A stretch of DNA of 57,480 nt from an uncultured Pedobacter sp. (GTDB lineage: Bacteria > Bacteroidota > Bacteroidia > Sphingobacteriales > Sphingobacteriaceae): NCBI RefSeq assembly GCF_946480185.1, contig NZ_CAMLIG010000027.1, forward strand, positions 1 to 57,480, read 5' to 3'. Within the stretch, counting starts at the first letter, position 1; every line of letters starts with the position of its first letter. The notes beneath the pieces are model-generated. The model had not been told where the DNA came from. It saw nothing but the letters and a program-made list of their open reading frames with translations, and ran no database searches. Shown piece after piece: positions 34,322 through 43,982 of this stretch. Made by a program: the position numbers and the translations under genes.

Positions 34322-35311
34322 ATGAAGCAATTAATGTTCTTATTTACACTACTAGTCCCAATCTTTGCTTTTGGACAAAGAAAAGAAATTAGTAAAACCG
34401 TTGTTGAAAAATTTGCTTCATGTGACCTTTCTCAAATTAAAACAGTGCAACATCTTGCAAAAAACATTGCTCAACTAACTCCCGACAAAAAAGAGCAATT
34501 ACAAATGTTGCTTCTTTGGACCTATCAAAATATGAATGCTGATTCGAACCGCTTTTTTCATAATACTAATCCATTGACGACTTCCGAATCGTTAGAAAAA
34601 CGTGTAGCACTCTGCGATGAGTTTTCTAATATTTTAACCGAGTTTTGTCAGTCTTTAAATATTCCATCTCTAAGGATTGAAGGTTATGTAAAGTACTTAG
34701 ATTTTAAAGCTGGAGCCAAGTTTGAGGAATGTAATCATGCCTGGAATGCAGTTTATATAGGTTCTACTTGGTATCTGTGCGATTTATTTTGGTCAACAAG
34801 TGTACTTAAAATAAAAGCATTTGCATCTTCTCGGTTTGAAAAAGCGATGAACACAAAATACTTCTTAGCCAGTCCAGACGATTTCCTAGATACCCATTTG
34901 CCTTGTTCACCAGTTTTTCAGTTTAATGCCCATCCTATTAGCATTAGCACATTTTCGTCGTTAGGTATTGGTGTTGATACAATTATGTCGAGGATGCGGT
35001 TTTATAATTATAATGATTCGTTAAAAACATTAGTAGCAATGAGGCCTGCGGATCGGGTTGTTAAAATTGCACAACAAGCCTATGCTTATAATCCTGCTAA
35101 TCCCAACCTACTTATTATTGAATACTATAATTATGCAATAGAAGTATTAAACAATAAGAAAGCAACGAAATTAGAGCTAAAGAAGGCAAAAGCTTATTTA
35201 GGATCAGCTTTAAAACTCTTCGATCAGTCAAAAAAAGAGGAAGTGATGGCGCTAAAAGAAATTTGTAAAAAAGGAATTTTTGCTGCTGATAGACGACTAG
35301 CCAGGTCCTAA
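34322..35311 (+). CDS. Secreted transglutaminase-like (cysteine protease fold) protein
   Basis: This 329-aa protein has a signal peptide ending near FAFGQ (residue 19). A transglutaminase-like domain spans about 60-165 with the catalytic triad Cys98 (RVALCDEFSNI), His139 (ECNHAWNAV) and Asp154 (WYLCDLFWS). The C-terminal half has no recognised family and includes a helical repeat-like segment rich in Lys (about 265-325). Related proteins are often peptidases or cross-linkers of the cell surface. The substrate is unknown. It lies 82 nt after ligD on the same strand but seems independent. Confidence 0.8.
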   Translation: MKQLMFLFTLLVPIFAFGQRKEISKTVVEKFASCDLSQIKTVQHLAKNIAQLTPDKKEQLQMLLLWTYQNMNADSNRFFHNTNPLTTSESLEKRVALCDEFSNILTEFCQSLNIPSLRIEGYVKYLDFKAGAKFEECNHAWNAVYIGSTWYLCDLFWSTSVLKIKAFASSRFEKAMNTKYFLASPDDFLDTHLPCSPVFQFNAHPISISTFSSLGIGVDTIMSRMRFYNYNDSLKTLVAMRPADRVVKIAQQAYAYNPANPNLLIIEYYNYAIEVLNNKKATKLELKKAKAYLGSALKLFDQSKKEEVMALKEICKKGIFAADRRLARS

Positions 35312-35396
35312 TGTTTTAACAATTTTTGGAGAAAGCGTCAAAGTCTGAAACCCTAACCCCAAATTCTCATTTACACACTTTTCAGAATATTGTCCG

Positions 35397-35426
35397 AAAA
35401 AAAGACCCGATATTCCGAGTCTTTTT
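35397..35426 (-). terminator. Terminator after sppA
   Basis: On the minus strand the stem AAAAAGACTCG/CGGGTCTTTTT with a 6-nt loop is followed by T residues, 21 nt past the sppA stop codon. Positions before it (35312-35396) show no gene. Confidence 0.75.
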
Positions 35427-35446
35427 AAATGCGTGTTTTAATGTTT

Positions 35447-37207
35447 TTATTGGATGTTAATCTCATAAGGAAGCTTAGCCTGTAAACCAGTCATACTGCT
35501 CACTTCTTTTATTTTTTGGTAGTACTGGTAGCTTTGTCCTAATTCTTGTTTAACGAGGTAAGTCTTTATTTTTTCGTCAGAATTGTCCAACAAACCCATT
35601 AAACCATCTTTAATTTCTGGGTAACTAACCGTTTTATATTCCCGAAGATTTGCTTTTCTAGCGGCTTCTGCTATGGCGTCATCCAAATGGCCTAGTTTAT
35701 CCACTAACTTTAATTTAACAGCCTGTTCGCCTGTCCAAACCCTACCTTGCCCAATGCTATCTACATAAGTTTGAGAAAGGTTTCTTCCTTCGGCAACACG
35801 TTTTGTGAAATCGTTATAAGTTCTGTTTACCTCGTTCTGTAAAATCATTTTTTCTGCGTTATTTAAAGGACGACTTACATTCCCTAAATCAGCAAATTCG
35901 CCTGTTTTTACACCGTCGAAAGTAATGCCTAGTTTGTTGTTAAAGAAACCTTTCATGTTAGGGATAATTGCAAATACACCAATTGAACCGGTAATGGTGG
36001 TTGGTTCCGCAAAAATTTCATTTGCGGCACATGAAATATAATAACCTCCAGAAGCAGCATAGTCGCCCATAGATACAATTACGGGTTTTACTTTTTTTGC
36101 CAACAGTACTTCTCTCCAAATGATATCAGAAGCTAACGCACTTCCGCCTGGGCTATTTACTCTTAATACAATTGCTTTGATCTTGTCGTTCAGCCTAGCT
36201 TTTCTTAACGCTCTTGAAATCCCTTCAGATCCAATAGAGTTTTCATCACCTTCTCCGCTGTTGATATCTCCGTTTGCATAAATTACGGCTATTTTGTCTG
36301 ATGCCGAATTTTTGCTCTCAACGGTTTTTGCATAATCAGAAATGCTAACGGTATTTAGGTTTTTATCTTTTGCTATTCCTGTTTTTTCTTTTAATTCGTC
36401 TAAAATCTGGTCTTTATATTTTAATCCATCAACTAACTTGTAAGTTAAAGCATCTTGTGGGGAACGTGATTTTAAACCATTTGCAATGGCAATTACCGAA
36501 TCCTGAGGGATTTTTCTGCTTTGTGCAATTCCTAAAGTTAAGTGGTTATATAAAGAACCTAATAAAGCAGTTGTCTGTAAACGATTGGCATCGCTCATTT
36601 TATCTAAAACATAAGGCTCTACAGCACTTTTAAAAGTCCCAACTTTTATTACCTGGGCTTCAATATCCAATTTGTCTAATGCGCCTTTGTAAAACATAAT
36701 TTCAGAACTTAAACCTTTTAGTTCCAATATCCCTTGCGGGTTTAAGTAAACTTTATTTGCCACCGAAGCTAGGTAATAAGCACCCTGCGTATAAACCTCG
36801 CTATATGCGATAATGAACTTTCCCGATTTTTTGAAATCAAGCAAGGCATTCCGTATTTCTTCAATCGTGGCAAAACCCGTCATCATGTAGTTGACATCTA
36901 AATAAATTCCTTTGATGTTACTATCATCTTTTGCGCTTTTTATGCTTTTTAAAATGTCATTTAAACCTAGTTTTCTTTCGCCTTTAAAAGGACCGAAATC
37001 TAAATCGTCTAAAGGACTTCCAGAACTACGTTCGGTAATGGGTAAATTTAAATTAATATGTAAAATAGTGTTGTCTTTTACATCCACTCTGTCTTTAGAA
37101 CTGCTGATTAACACAGCTATACTTGCTAAAAAGATACCGACTAAAATGAGGGAAGAGATTAGCACACCCACCATTGAAGCAAAAACAAATTTGAAGAATT
37201 GTCTCAT
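35447..37207 (-). CDS. sppA: Signal peptide peptidase SppA, 67K type
   Basis: From ATG 37207 the product is 586 aa. It has an N-terminal membrane anchor (MRQFFKFVFASMVGVLIS) and two tandem peptidase S49 domains. The catalytic Lys lies in the first half, and the nucleophilic Ser in the ASGGYYISCAA region of the second half near residue 390. LRVNSPGGSALAS marks the second domain core. SppA degrades signal peptides left in the inner membrane after secretion. A frame starting at TTG 37243 overlaps the promoter and is rejected. The gene is transcribed alone from a -7 element at 37241-37248. Confidence 0.93.
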   Translation of the reverse strand: MRQFFKFVFASMVGVLISSLILVGIFLASIAVLISSSKDRVDVKDNTILHINLNLPITERSSGSPLDDLDFGPFKGERKLGLNDILKSIKSAKDDSNIKGIYLDVNYMMTGFATIEEIRNALLDFKKSGKFIIAYSEVYTQGAYYLASVANKVYLNPQGILELKGLSSEIMFYKGALDKLDIEAQVIKVGTFKSAVEPYVLDKMSDANRLQTTALLGSLYNHLTLGIAQSRKIPQDSVIAIANGLKSRSPQDALTYKLVDGLKYKDQILDELKEKTGIAKDKNLNTVSISDYAKTVESKNSASDKIAVIYANGDINSGEGDENSIGSEGISRALRKARLNDKIKAIVLRVNSPGGSALASDIIWREVLLAKKVKPVIVSMGDYAASGGYYISCAANEIFAEPTTITGSIGVFAIIPNMKGFFNNKLGITFDGVKTGEFADLGNVSRPLNNAEKMILQNEVNRTYNDFTKRVAEGRNLSQTYVDSIGQGRVWTGEQAVKLKLVDKLGHLDDAIAEAARKANLREYKTVSYPEIKDGLMGLLDNSDEKIKTYLVKQELGQSYQYYQKIKEVSSMTGLQAKLPYEINIQ

Positions 37208-37240
37208 TTTAAGAATTTGAATTTTAAAAATGCTATTTTG

Positions 37241-37248
37241 CAAATATA
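37241..37248 (-). promoter_or_regulatory. -7 element for sppA
   Basis: TATATTTG on the minus strand matches TAnnTTTG and lies 33 nt upstream of the chosen ATG, inside the rejected longer frame. Confidence 0.55.
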
Positions 37249-37286
37249 AATTTTAGATAGGCATTAAAGGCAAATGTTACAAATTT

Positions 37287-37787
37287 ATGAATAGGTTATT
37301 TTTAGGGTTAGGAAGCAATTTAGGGGATAGGTTTGGAAATCTTGATTTCGCTTTGGACGCGATAGCGCTTGGTGTAGGAACTATCGTAACAAAATCATCA
37401 ATATATCAAACAAAAGCTTGGGGAGAAACAGCTCAACCTGATTTTTTGAACATCGTGGCAGAAGTGGTTACCCATCTTTCTGCTATTGAAGTTTTAAATA
37501 GGACACAAAAAATTGAAACAGATTTAGGAAGAATCCGTATAGAGAGGTGGGGCGCAAGGACCATTGATATCGATATTTTGTTCTATAATAATGAAATAAT
37601 AAATTCAGATAGACTTAAAGTTCCGCATCCATTAATGGTTAACCGCAAATTTGTTTTATTGCCTTTGGCAGAAATTGCAAAAGAATTTATACATCCCGAT
37701 TTACAAAAGACAATAGGAGAGCTATTGTTAGATTGTGAAGATGAATTGGATGTGGTTAAAGTGAGTAAATTTTACAATAATTTTTGA
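37287..37787 (+). CDS. folK: 2-amino-4-hydroxy-6-hydroxymethyldihydropteridine diphosphokinase
   Basis: This 166-aa enzyme transfers pyrophosphate from ATP to the pterin alcohol in folate synthesis. Motifs are LGLGSNLGDRFGNL at the N-terminus, QTKAWGETAQPDFLN, RIERWGARTIDIDILFY near residue 90 with the two metal Asp residues, and PHPLMVNRKFVLLPL. It is a stand-alone HppK without DHPS fusion. Its stop overlaps the start of the Hpt gene by one base (TGATG), so the two are coupled. The folB gene of the same pathway lies 7 kb away. Confidence 0.94.
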   Translation: MNRLFLGLGSNLGDRFGNLDFALDAIALGVGTIVTKSSIYQTKAWGETAQPDFLNIVAEVVTHLSAIEVLNRTQKIETDLGRIRIERWGARTIDIDILFYNNEIINSDRLKVPHPLMVNRKFVLLPLAEIAKEFIHPDLQKTIGELLLDCEDELDVVKVSKFYNNF

Positions 37788-38158
37788 TGAACGAAGAAAA
37801 AAAGACATTAATAGACCTTTCATATTTACAAGAAGTATCCAGCGATAATTCGGATTTTATGGTGGAGATGATCGATATTTTTTTGGCGCAAACGCCAGAG
37901 TATATGTCGGTTTTAAGCAATGCTATAGATGATGCAAATTGGGCTAAAATTGCTGAAATGGCCCATAAAATTAAACCTACTTTAGCTTTTATGGGTGCAA
38001 ATGAGGCAAAAGAAACAATGGCAAGTATTGAATCTAGAGGAAGAGGAAGAGAGGATTATACTGGGATAGTAGCCGATTTTAAAAATTTGAAAGAAGATTT
38101 TGATCAGATTTTTACCGGATTGGAAGGAAAAAGAAAAGAGCTTTTAGCCAAAGGCTAA
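37787..38158 (+). CDS. Stand-alone Hpt (histidine phosphotransfer) protein
   Basis: The 123-aa helical product has an Hpt four-helix bundle with the phosphorylatable His60 in MAHKIKPTLAFMG. Such proteins relay phosphate between hybrid histidine kinases and response regulators. There is no kinase or regulator next to it; the nearest response regulator is the NtrC-like gene 15 kb away. It begins with ATG overlapping the folK stop (TGATG), so its level depends on folK translation. An ATG-less TTG start at 37784 is possible but adds only one residue. Confidence 0.85.
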   Translation: MNEEKKTLIDLSYLQEVSSDNSDFMVEMIDIFLAQTPEYMSVLSNAIDDANWAKIAEMAHKIKPTLAFMGANEAKETMASIESRGRGREDYTGIVADFKNLKEDFDQIFTGLEGKRKELLAKG

Positions 38159-38219
38159 CCTTATTAAGCTAATTTTTGACACGGCTTTCACTTGGAGTAT
38201 AATTTTTTTATACCGATAA

Positions 38220-38897
38220 CTACTGGTTTTCCTCAGATTTAAAGTGTAGTTGCGAAAAAAGTATATAGAAAATTAAAATTGGTGGTAGGGCAGAAAATTT
38301 AAGAAAAACCACCAAAACGAAGGCCGTGAATAGAAAAATGAATTTGTATTTGTTGGGTTGCCATTTTAAATTCGACAATTTCATCGAAAAAAGTTTTATC
38401 TCGCTAACCAAAAGATAGGAGAGAACCGCTGTTAATGAAATTAAAAAGTAGGGGTTGGTGATAAACGAAAACTGATCTGCTAAATAAGGAAGCGAGATGA
38501 TCAAAAATGTGTTCATCGGAGTATTTAACCCAATAAAATCTTCGGTTTGGCGGGTATCTATATTAAACTTGGCCAGCCTTAAAGCAGAAAAAACAGTGAT
38601 TAAAAATCCGGCATAAGAAATCCATCCTAAACCAGAAAGCATCAACAACTTGTAAATAATAATTCCCGGTAAAAAGCCAAAACTGATGACGTCTGCCAAT
38701 GAATCCAGTTCTTTTCCTATTTCAGATTTTACGTTGAGCAATCTTGCGGCAAAGCCATCAAAAAAATCAAAAACTCCGGATATCATCACAAAAAAGGCAA
38801 CCGTTTTAAGATCGCCGTTAAATGCATAAATGCTTCCAATGCAACCAGATAAAAGGTTGGCGCATGTTAAAGCATTTGGAATGTGTTTTTTTATCAT
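38220..38897 (-). CDS. pssA: CDP-diacylglycerol--serine O-phosphatidyltransferase
   Basis: This 225-aa inner-membrane enzyme makes phosphatidylserine, the precursor of phosphatidylethanolamine. It has about six to seven hydrophobic segments and the CDP-alcohol phosphotransferase motif with spacing DG-x2-AR-x8-G-x3-D-x3-D, starting at Asp47/Gly48 (FFDGFAARLL) and ending with Asp65 and Asp69. This is the subclass II form common outside gamma-proteobacteria. It is 87 nt downstream of rho on the same strand and may be co-transcribed, although the gap contains repeated cctcaaacc-type words. Confidence 0.93.
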   Translation of the reverse strand: MIKKHIPNALTCANLLSGCIGSIYAFNGDLKTVAFFVMISGVFDFFDGFAARLLNVKSEIGKELDSLADVISFGFLPGIIIYKLLMLSGLGWISYAGFLITVFSALRLAKFNIDTRQTEDFIGLNTPMNTFLIISLPYLADQFSFITNPYFLISLTAVLSYLLVSEIKLFSMKLSNLKWQPNKYKFIFLFTAFVLVVFLKFSALPPILIFYILFSQLHFKSEENQ

Positions 38898-38984
38898 CTA
38901 TGATGAGGTAAGCGGTTTAAGGTTTAAGGAATAGGGTGCAAGTAAAGCCCCTAAACCGTATTCCTCAAACCTTACGCCATAATT

Positions 38985-40541
38985 TTAGTTGTTCATCGAA
39001 ACCAAAAACTCTTCGTTGGATTTAGTTCCACGCATTTGGGTTAATAAAAACTCCATCGCTTCCTGTGGGTTCATATCTGCCAAATGATTTCTTAAAATCC
39101 AGAGTCTCTGCAAGGTTTCTTTATCCAACAATAAATCGTCTCTTCTTGTACTTGATGCCGTTAAATCAATAGCTGGGAAAATACGTTTGTTAGATAATTT
39201 TCTATCCAACTGTAGCTCCATGTTACCTGTACCTTTAAATTCTTCGAAAATTACTTCGTCCATTTTAGATCCGGTATCTGTTAAAGCAGTAGCTAAAATA
39301 GTTAATGAGCCACCATCTTCGATGTTACGGGCCGCACCAAAGAAACGTTTTGGTTTGTGCAAAGCATTAGCATCAACACCACCAGAAAGTATTTTTCCAG
39401 ACGCTGGAGCAACTGTATTGTAAGCTCTTGCTAAACGCGTGATGGAATCTAAAAGAATAACTACATCATGTCCACATTCTACCATACGTTTTGCTTTTTC
39501 CAAAACGATATTGGCAATTTTTACATGGCGTTCTGCCGGTTCGTCAAAAGTAGAAGAAACAACTTCGGCTCTTACGCTACGGGCCATATCCGTAACCTCT
39601 TCCGGACGTTCATCAATTAATAAGATAATTAAATAAACCTCTGGATGGTTAGCCGCAATAGCATTTGCAACTTCTTTTAATAAGTTGGTTTTACCGGTTT
39701 TAGGTTGTGCTACTATTAAACCACGCTGACCTTTACCAATTGGCGTAAATAAATCCATGATACGAGTAGAATGGTCACTCGATCTCATAAATAAATTCAA
39801 TCTTTCTGTTGGGAAAAGTGGCGTAAGGTAATCAAACGGAACACGGTCTCTAATTTCAAGAGGTACTCTTCCGTTGATAGACTCCACGCGTACCAAAGGG
39901 AAATATTTTTCGCCTTCTTTTGGGGGCCTAATACTTCCTCTAACGGTATCCCCAGTTTTTAAACCAAATAATTTGATTTGCGACTGAGAAACGTAAATGT
40001 CATCTGGGGAGGTTAGGTAATTATAATCAGATGATCTTAGAAAACCATAGCCATCTGGCATGATTTCTAAAACGCCTTCATTGATGATTACATTGTCAAA
40101 ATCAAAAGCTGAGTCCTGATTTCTCTGTTTTCCGTTCTTATCAGGCCTAATTTGTTTCGGTTCTGATTTGCCTTCACTAGCTTCAGATGTTGGCTCTTCT
40201 TCAGTTTCATGCGCCGGTTTAGCTTTTCTTGCCATCGGTTTTACAGAAGCTGTTTCTTCGTTATCAAAAAGAGAAACGTCAGACTTTGGAGTAGGGCTTA
40301 TTTTTTCCTCTGCAATAGTTGTCTTTATTGTTCTTACTCTTTTCTTAGGTTTTTCTTCAACAACAACTTCTTCATTTATAGCGCCAGCATTTCTTGCGGC
40401 TTCTATTAAATCTTGTTGTTCTTTAATTTTAGCTACCAGATCAGCTTTTCTTAATGAATCGGTGTTTTCAACACCAAAACTTTTTGCCATTTCACGAAGC
40501 TCAGAAACAAGCCTGTCGTTCAATTCGATTGTATTAAACAT
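38985..40541 (-). CDS. rho: Transcription termination factor Rho
   Basis: This 518-aa hexameric RNA helicase ends transcription by threading the transcript. It has an N-terminal helical Rho_N region (about 1-45) and then about 95 polar, charged residues (about 55-155) of low complexity. The RNA-binding cold-shock domain spans about 155-235 ([30 protein letters not shown]). The ATPase core has Walker A QPKTGKT near 278 and [14 protein letters not shown]. The Q-loop [16 protein letters not shown] region is intact. The disordered insertion is typical of Bacteroidota Rho, and in Bacteroides has been linked to condensate formation. It is followed by pssA after 87 nt. Confidence 0.95.
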   Translation of the reverse strand: MFNTIELNDRLVSELREMAKSFGVENTDSLRKADLVAKIKEQQDLIEAARNAGAINEEVVVEEKPKKRVRTIKTTIAEEKISPTPKSDVSLFDNEETASVKPMARKAKPAHETEEEPTSEASEGKSEPKQIRPDKNGKQRNQDSAFDFDNVIINEGVLEIMPDGYGFLRSSDYNYLTSPDDIYVSQSQIKLFGLKTGDTVRGSIRPPKEGEKYFPLVRVESINGRVPLEIRDRVPFDYLTPLFPTERLNLFMRSSDHSTRIMDLFTPIGKGQRGLIVAQPKTGKTNLLKEVANAIAANHPEVYLIILLIDERPEEVTDMARSVRAEVVSSTFDEPAERHVKIANIVLEKAKRMVECGHDVVILLDSITRLARAYNTVAPASGKILSGGVDANALHKPKRFFGAARNIEDGGSLTILATALTDTGSKMDEVIFEEFKGTGNMELQLDRKLSNKRIFPAIDLTASSTRRDDLLLDKETLQRLWILRNHLADMNPQEAMEFLLTQMRGTKSNEEFLVSMNN

Positions 40542-40770
40542 TAATATGAATTATTATCAAGGGATTATATTTGTGATTTATCCTAGGAGATTAGGCAACG
40601 TACATTTAAAGTTCTTATGATTTTTATTTGTTTTTACTTAATCCGTAGAAAAAGGATAAATTGAGATTATGTTGCAATAATATAGATTAATTTGCAATTA
40701 CTAAAACTTTATGTAATTTTTTTTCAAGTTCCTTATAAAAATCATCAATTTAGCGCCCAAATCTTATACA

Positions 40771-41613
40771 ATGACCCGTCAGCAACTTATTGAACAAATA
40801 AAAATAAAGCAGTCTTTTTTAACTATCGGATTAGATACAGACATCAATAAAATCCCGAAGCATCTTTTAAATGAAGTGGATCCGGTATTTGAATTTAACA
40901 AGCAGATTATCGATGCAACAAAAGATTTATGCGTTTCTTACAAAATAAACACTGCTTTTTACGAGTGCAGAGGTTTGGCAGGTTGGCAATCTTTAATTAA
41001 AACCGCTGATTATTTACCAAAAGATATTTTTACCATTGCCGATGCAAAACGTGGCGATATAGGTAATACTTCCGCAATGTATGCGGATGCTTTTTTTAAT
41101 AAAGAAAGTTCTGGGATGAGTTTTGATTCGGTTACTGTTGCACCTTATATGGGTAAGGATTCTGTTTCTCCTTTTTTGAAATATGGAGACAAATGGGTGA
41201 TATTGTTAGCTTTAACCTCCAACGAAGGCGCAAAAGATTTTCAGTTTACGAAAGATGATGAAGGCTTTTTGTTTGATAAGGTATTGAAGAAATCTCAGGA
41301 ATGGGCAACAGATAGCAATATGATGTATGTAGTTGGCGCAACCCGGGGCGAAGCATTTTTAGAGATCAGAAAAACTGCTCCTGACCATTTTTTATTGGTT
41401 CCTGGAGTGGGCGCACAAGGAGGTTCTTTGACGGAAGTTTGTAAGTACGGAATGAATAAAGACTGCGGACTTTTGGTTAATTCGTCAAGAGCTATTATAT
41501 ACGCATCATCCGGAGAAGATTTTGCAGAAGCCGCAAGGACCGAAGCCTTAAATATGCAAAAAGAAATGGCAAAAGAGCTTAAGGCTATAGGTTTTGATTT
41601 TGAGGTATTATAA
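40771..41613 (+). CDS. pyrF: Orotidine 5'-phosphate decarboxylase
   Basis: This 280-aa enzyme converts OMP to UMP, the last step of UMP synthesis. The active-site Lys and Asp are in [15 protein letters not shown] near residues 86-100. The long form (about 270-280 aa, with [24 protein letters not shown] segment) is the type 2 PyrF found in Bacteroidota and actinobacteria. The C-terminal VGATRGEAF and VPGVGAQGG segments bind phosphate. It is divergent from rho, with 229 bp between them that hold AT-rich DNA and no clear regulatory structure. It is not next to other pyr genes. Confidence 0.93.
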   Translation: MTRQQLIEQIKIKQSFLTIGLDTDINKIPKHLLNEVDPVFEFNKQIIDATKDLCVSYKINTAFYECRGLAGWQSLIKTADYLPKDIFTIADAKRGDIGNTSAMYADAFFNKESSGMSFDSVTVAPYMGKDSVSPFLKYGDKWVILLALTSNEGAKDFQFTKDDEGFLFDKVLKKSQEWATDSNMMYVVGATRGEAFLEIRKTAPDHFLLVPGVGAQGGSLTEVCKYGMNKDCGLLVNSSRAIIYASSGEDFAEAARTEALNMQKEMAKELKAIGFDFEVL

Positions 41614-41671
41614 AACAATTTTATGCTATTATTTTTGCTGTTAAAAATATTGCCAGTTGATTAAGCTTGGC

Positions 41672-41772
41672 CGTCATCTTGATCCGCCGGTTGGCGGAAA
41701 AACATCTCAGAAACAAAGTACATGCTATATGTGGACTAAGCATGTGAGATTTCTCCTATCGTTGAAATGACG
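41672..41772. repeat. Palindromic interspersed element cgtcat...atgacg
   Basis: The 101-bp element has outer inverted ends cgtcat/atgacg and inner inverted arms catctcag/ctgtgagat-like. A ccgccggttggcgg hairpin sits at 41683-41696. It shares this layout with the larger elements at 46-49 kb but has different inner words. Confidence 0.6.
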
Positions 41773-41832
41773 AAATTTTTCTAACCAAATAAAGCTACTT
41801 TAAAATCATAAAAATAATTCGCATTTTTAGCA

Positions 41833-43125
41833 ATGCCATCATCGGAAGCTATTCTTCATTTTATTTGGAAATACAAGCTGTTCAATCTGTTGGGCTTGCA
41901 TACCACTGATGAATTGCCTGTTCAAATACTGCATACAGGAATTCATAATATGGATTCTGGCCCGGATTTTTTCAATGGCAAAATTAAGATAGAAGAAACG
42001 ATTTGGGCAGGAAATATCGAAATCCATTTAAAATCATCCGACTGGCTTAAACATAAGCACCAAAGTGACAAAGCTTACGATAATGTAATTTTGCATGTAG
42101 TTTGGGAACATGATGCGCCAATTTATAGAACCGACGGAACTTTGCTTCCTGTTTTGGAACTCAAAAAATCGGTGCCTTTATCCGTACTCGAAAACTACGA
42201 CAAACTAATCGCGAATAATTATTGGGTTCCCTGCGAAGCGCAACTGCCTTTTGTGGATGATTTTACCAAAAGTCAGTGTTTGGACAGGATGCTGACCGAA
42301 AGGCTGGAAGATAAAGCGATAGCCATCGTGGATATTTACCAAAATACAAACAACAGTTGGGAAGATACTTTTTATATTGTTTTAGCTAAATGTTTTGGCT
42401 TTAAAGTAAATGCCCTGCCTTTTGAGTTGTTAGCGAAAAATCTTCCTCAGCTCATCTTGGCAAAACACAAAGATTCACCTTTACAGATAGAAGCTTTAAT
42501 ATTTGGGGTAGCAGGATTTTTAGATTTTAGTTTCGAGGATGACTATCCGCAAGAATTGAGAAAAGAGTTTCAGTTTTTGAGAGCAAAATATAACCTTTCG
42601 GTTTTGGACGTAAGTTTATGGAAGTTCTCTAAAACCCGACCTGATAACTTTCCGACTGTTAGGCTAGCGCAGTTGGCAGGTTTAGTGCTTCAATCGCAAC
42701 ATTTGTTTTCAAAAATTATAAGTATCAAAAACAAAAAGGATTTTGGGAAATTATTTACTGACTTAGCCATAAACAGCTATTGGAAAACACATTTTAGGTT
42801 TGACAAAATTGCCGAGAACAAAGCAGTGAGTTTGGGCGTTGGGAGTATTGATAACCTGATAATTAACGCAATAGCGCCACTTTTGTTCTTTTACGGAAAA
42901 CAGACAGGCGCAAAAGAATTTACTGATCTGGCATTGGATTTATTGTTGGAAATTAAACCCGAAGAAAATCAAATTGTCAAAGGCTTTAGGCAGAGAGGCC
43001 TAATTGCGGCCAACGCTTTTGACACACAAGCACTTATTCATTTGAAAAAAAGTTACTGTGATGTAAAAAAATGCTTAAATTGTGGCATCGGTTTAAAAAT
43101 TATTAAACAAAATAGAGATGATTAG
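41833..43125 (+). CDS. DUF2851 family protein
   Basis: This 430-aa protein is a full-length member of DUF2851, a family found mainly in Bacteroidota. Typical motifs are NMDSGPDFFNGKI near residue 38, GNIEIHLKSSDWLKH near 60, and DNVILHVVWEHD near 83. The arrangement with conserved acidic and Lys residues in an N-terminal beta-rich core suggests a nuclease-like fold, but this is a guess. It ends with four cysteines in CDVKKCLNCGIG near residue 415, a possible zinc site. The next gene, a PspC-domain protein, overlaps it by 8 nt. Confidence 0.85.
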   Translation: MPSSEAILHFIWKYKLFNLLGLHTTDELPVQILHTGIHNMDSGPDFFNGKIKIEETIWAGNIEIHLKSSDWLKHKHQSDKAYDNVILHVVWEHDAPIYRTDGTLLPVLELKKSVPLSVLENYDKLIANNYWVPCEAQLPFVDDFTKSQCLDRMLTERLEDKAIAIVDIYQNTNNSWEDTFYIVLAKCFGFKVNALPFELLAKNLPQLILAKHKDSPLQIEALIFGVAGFLDFSFEDDYPQELRKEFQFLRAKYNLSVLDVSLWKFSKTRPDNFPTVRLAQLAGLVLQSQHLFSKIISIKNKKDFGKLFTDLAINSYWKTHFRFDKIAENKAVSLGVGSIDNLIINAIAPLLFFYGKQTGAKEFTDLALDLLLEIKPEENQIVKGFRQRGLIAANAFDTQALIHLKKSYCDVKKCLNCGIGLKIIKQNRDD

Positions 43126-43339
43126 CAGGATATTGATTTTTTTTGAACGTTATTCCTTCGGGGTTTGTACCTATTTGGGCGATAAATTCAAGATTTCCCA
43201 ATCGAAAATTAGGCTGTTTTTTATCTATACTTCTTTTTTATCAGCCGGTTTTCCTTTGATATTTTATTTCTTCGCTGCCTTTGTGCTTGATATCCGGACG
43301 TTCATCAAACGGAAAAGAATGCAATACTGGGATATTTAG
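43118..43339 (+). CDS. PspC-domain small membrane protein
   Basis: This 73-aa protein consists of one PspC domain. It has an N-terminal amphipathic part with YSFGVCTYLGDKF, SKIRLFFIYTSFLS, and a hydrophobic helix, and ends in a basic tail (FIKRKRMQYWDI). PspC proteins sit in the inner membrane and in proteobacteria help sense membrane stress, but many Bacteroidota copies are not linked to a psp operon. It starts within the last codons of the DUF2851 gene (8-nt overlap), so the two are coupled. Downstream, 66 nt separate it from a convergent gene. Confidence 0.8.
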   Translation: MISRILIFFERYSFGVCTYLGDKFKISQSKIRLFFIYTSFLSAGFPLIFYFFAAFVLDIRTFIKRKRMQYWDI

Positions 43340-43405
43340 TGGAAAAGTATAAAGTTGAAAGTCAAAAGTAAAAAGACCTATTATCGTTGATAAGGATGTA
43401 GAAAT

Positions 43406-43789
43406 TTATTCTCCTTCGAAAAATTCATGTAATTCGCCAAAATAGCTGGTATCCCAGCCATCTACAAATTCATCGTAAACATCATCAGGGATATTGGTGT
43501 GCAAAAGTTCAACTGAACAACCTTTTTTGTGTTCATGAAGTTTCATGGTTACAATAGAAGGTTCATCCTGACCTTCAAAATACCATTGTTGAACTATCTT
43601 TTTATTCTCTTCAAATTCTAAGTTTTTGCCTACAATGTCTCCATCAAATAAAGAGAATTCAGCATCTGTTTCTGTGCTCATTTCTGCTTCTGCCCCGCTC
43701 CATAATTTAATGCTCAACGGAATAGTGAGGGCTAAGTAAACCTCTTCTGGGGATGCAGGCAAGGTGTAATATTTTTTGTAATCTTTCAT
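43406..43789 (-). CDS. START-like (SRPBCC/AHSA1-like) domain protein
   Basis: This 127-aa soluble protein is a START-like helix-grip fold of the kind widespread in Bacteroidota. It begins KYYTLPASPEEVYLALT, has the central SGAEAEMSTETDAEFSLFDGDIVG, and ends with a helix DEFVDGWDTSYFGELHEFFEG. Strongly acidic composition is usual for the family. It could bind a hydrophobic ligand or help a chaperone, but nothing specific is known. It is transcribed alone. The 193 bp upstream contain a terminator belonging to the neighbouring small gene and a repeat. Confidence 0.8.
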   Translation of the reverse strand: MKDYKKYYTLPASPEEVYLALTIPLSIKLWSGAEAEMSTETDAEFSLFDGDIVGKNLEFEENKKIVQQWYFEGQDEPSIVTMKLHEHKKGCSVELLHTNIPDDVYDEFVDGWDTSYFGELHEFFEGE

Positions 43790-43821
43790 TTATGTTTGCG
43801 TTAAAGCTTGCCGTTATGAAC

Positions 43822-43855
43822 AAAAAAAGCATCTCAATTAAAAAATTAAGATGCT
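43822..43855 (-). terminator. Terminator after the 70-aa membrane protein gene
   Basis: The stem agcatct/agatgct (43828-43834 and 43849-43855) with extra pairing inside is followed on the minus strand by seven T. Confidence 0.65.
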
Positions 43856-43899
43856 TCGAAATTAAGGTTATTTTAGAGATTTATTGTTATAAAAAAGAT

Positions 43900-43933
43900 G
43901 CCTCACCCCAACCCTATCCGTAGGAGAGGGAGC
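43900..43933. repeat. Second copy of the gagaggg/ggtgaggc interspersed repeat
   Basis: gcctcaccccaaccctatcc followed by a gtaggagagggagc tail is an inverted, slightly diverged copy of the repeat at 26945-26979. Confidence 0.6.
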
Positions 43934-43982
43934 TACTACTATGTTTGAATAATGAGCTAATAATTAGAATGCACTATAACAC

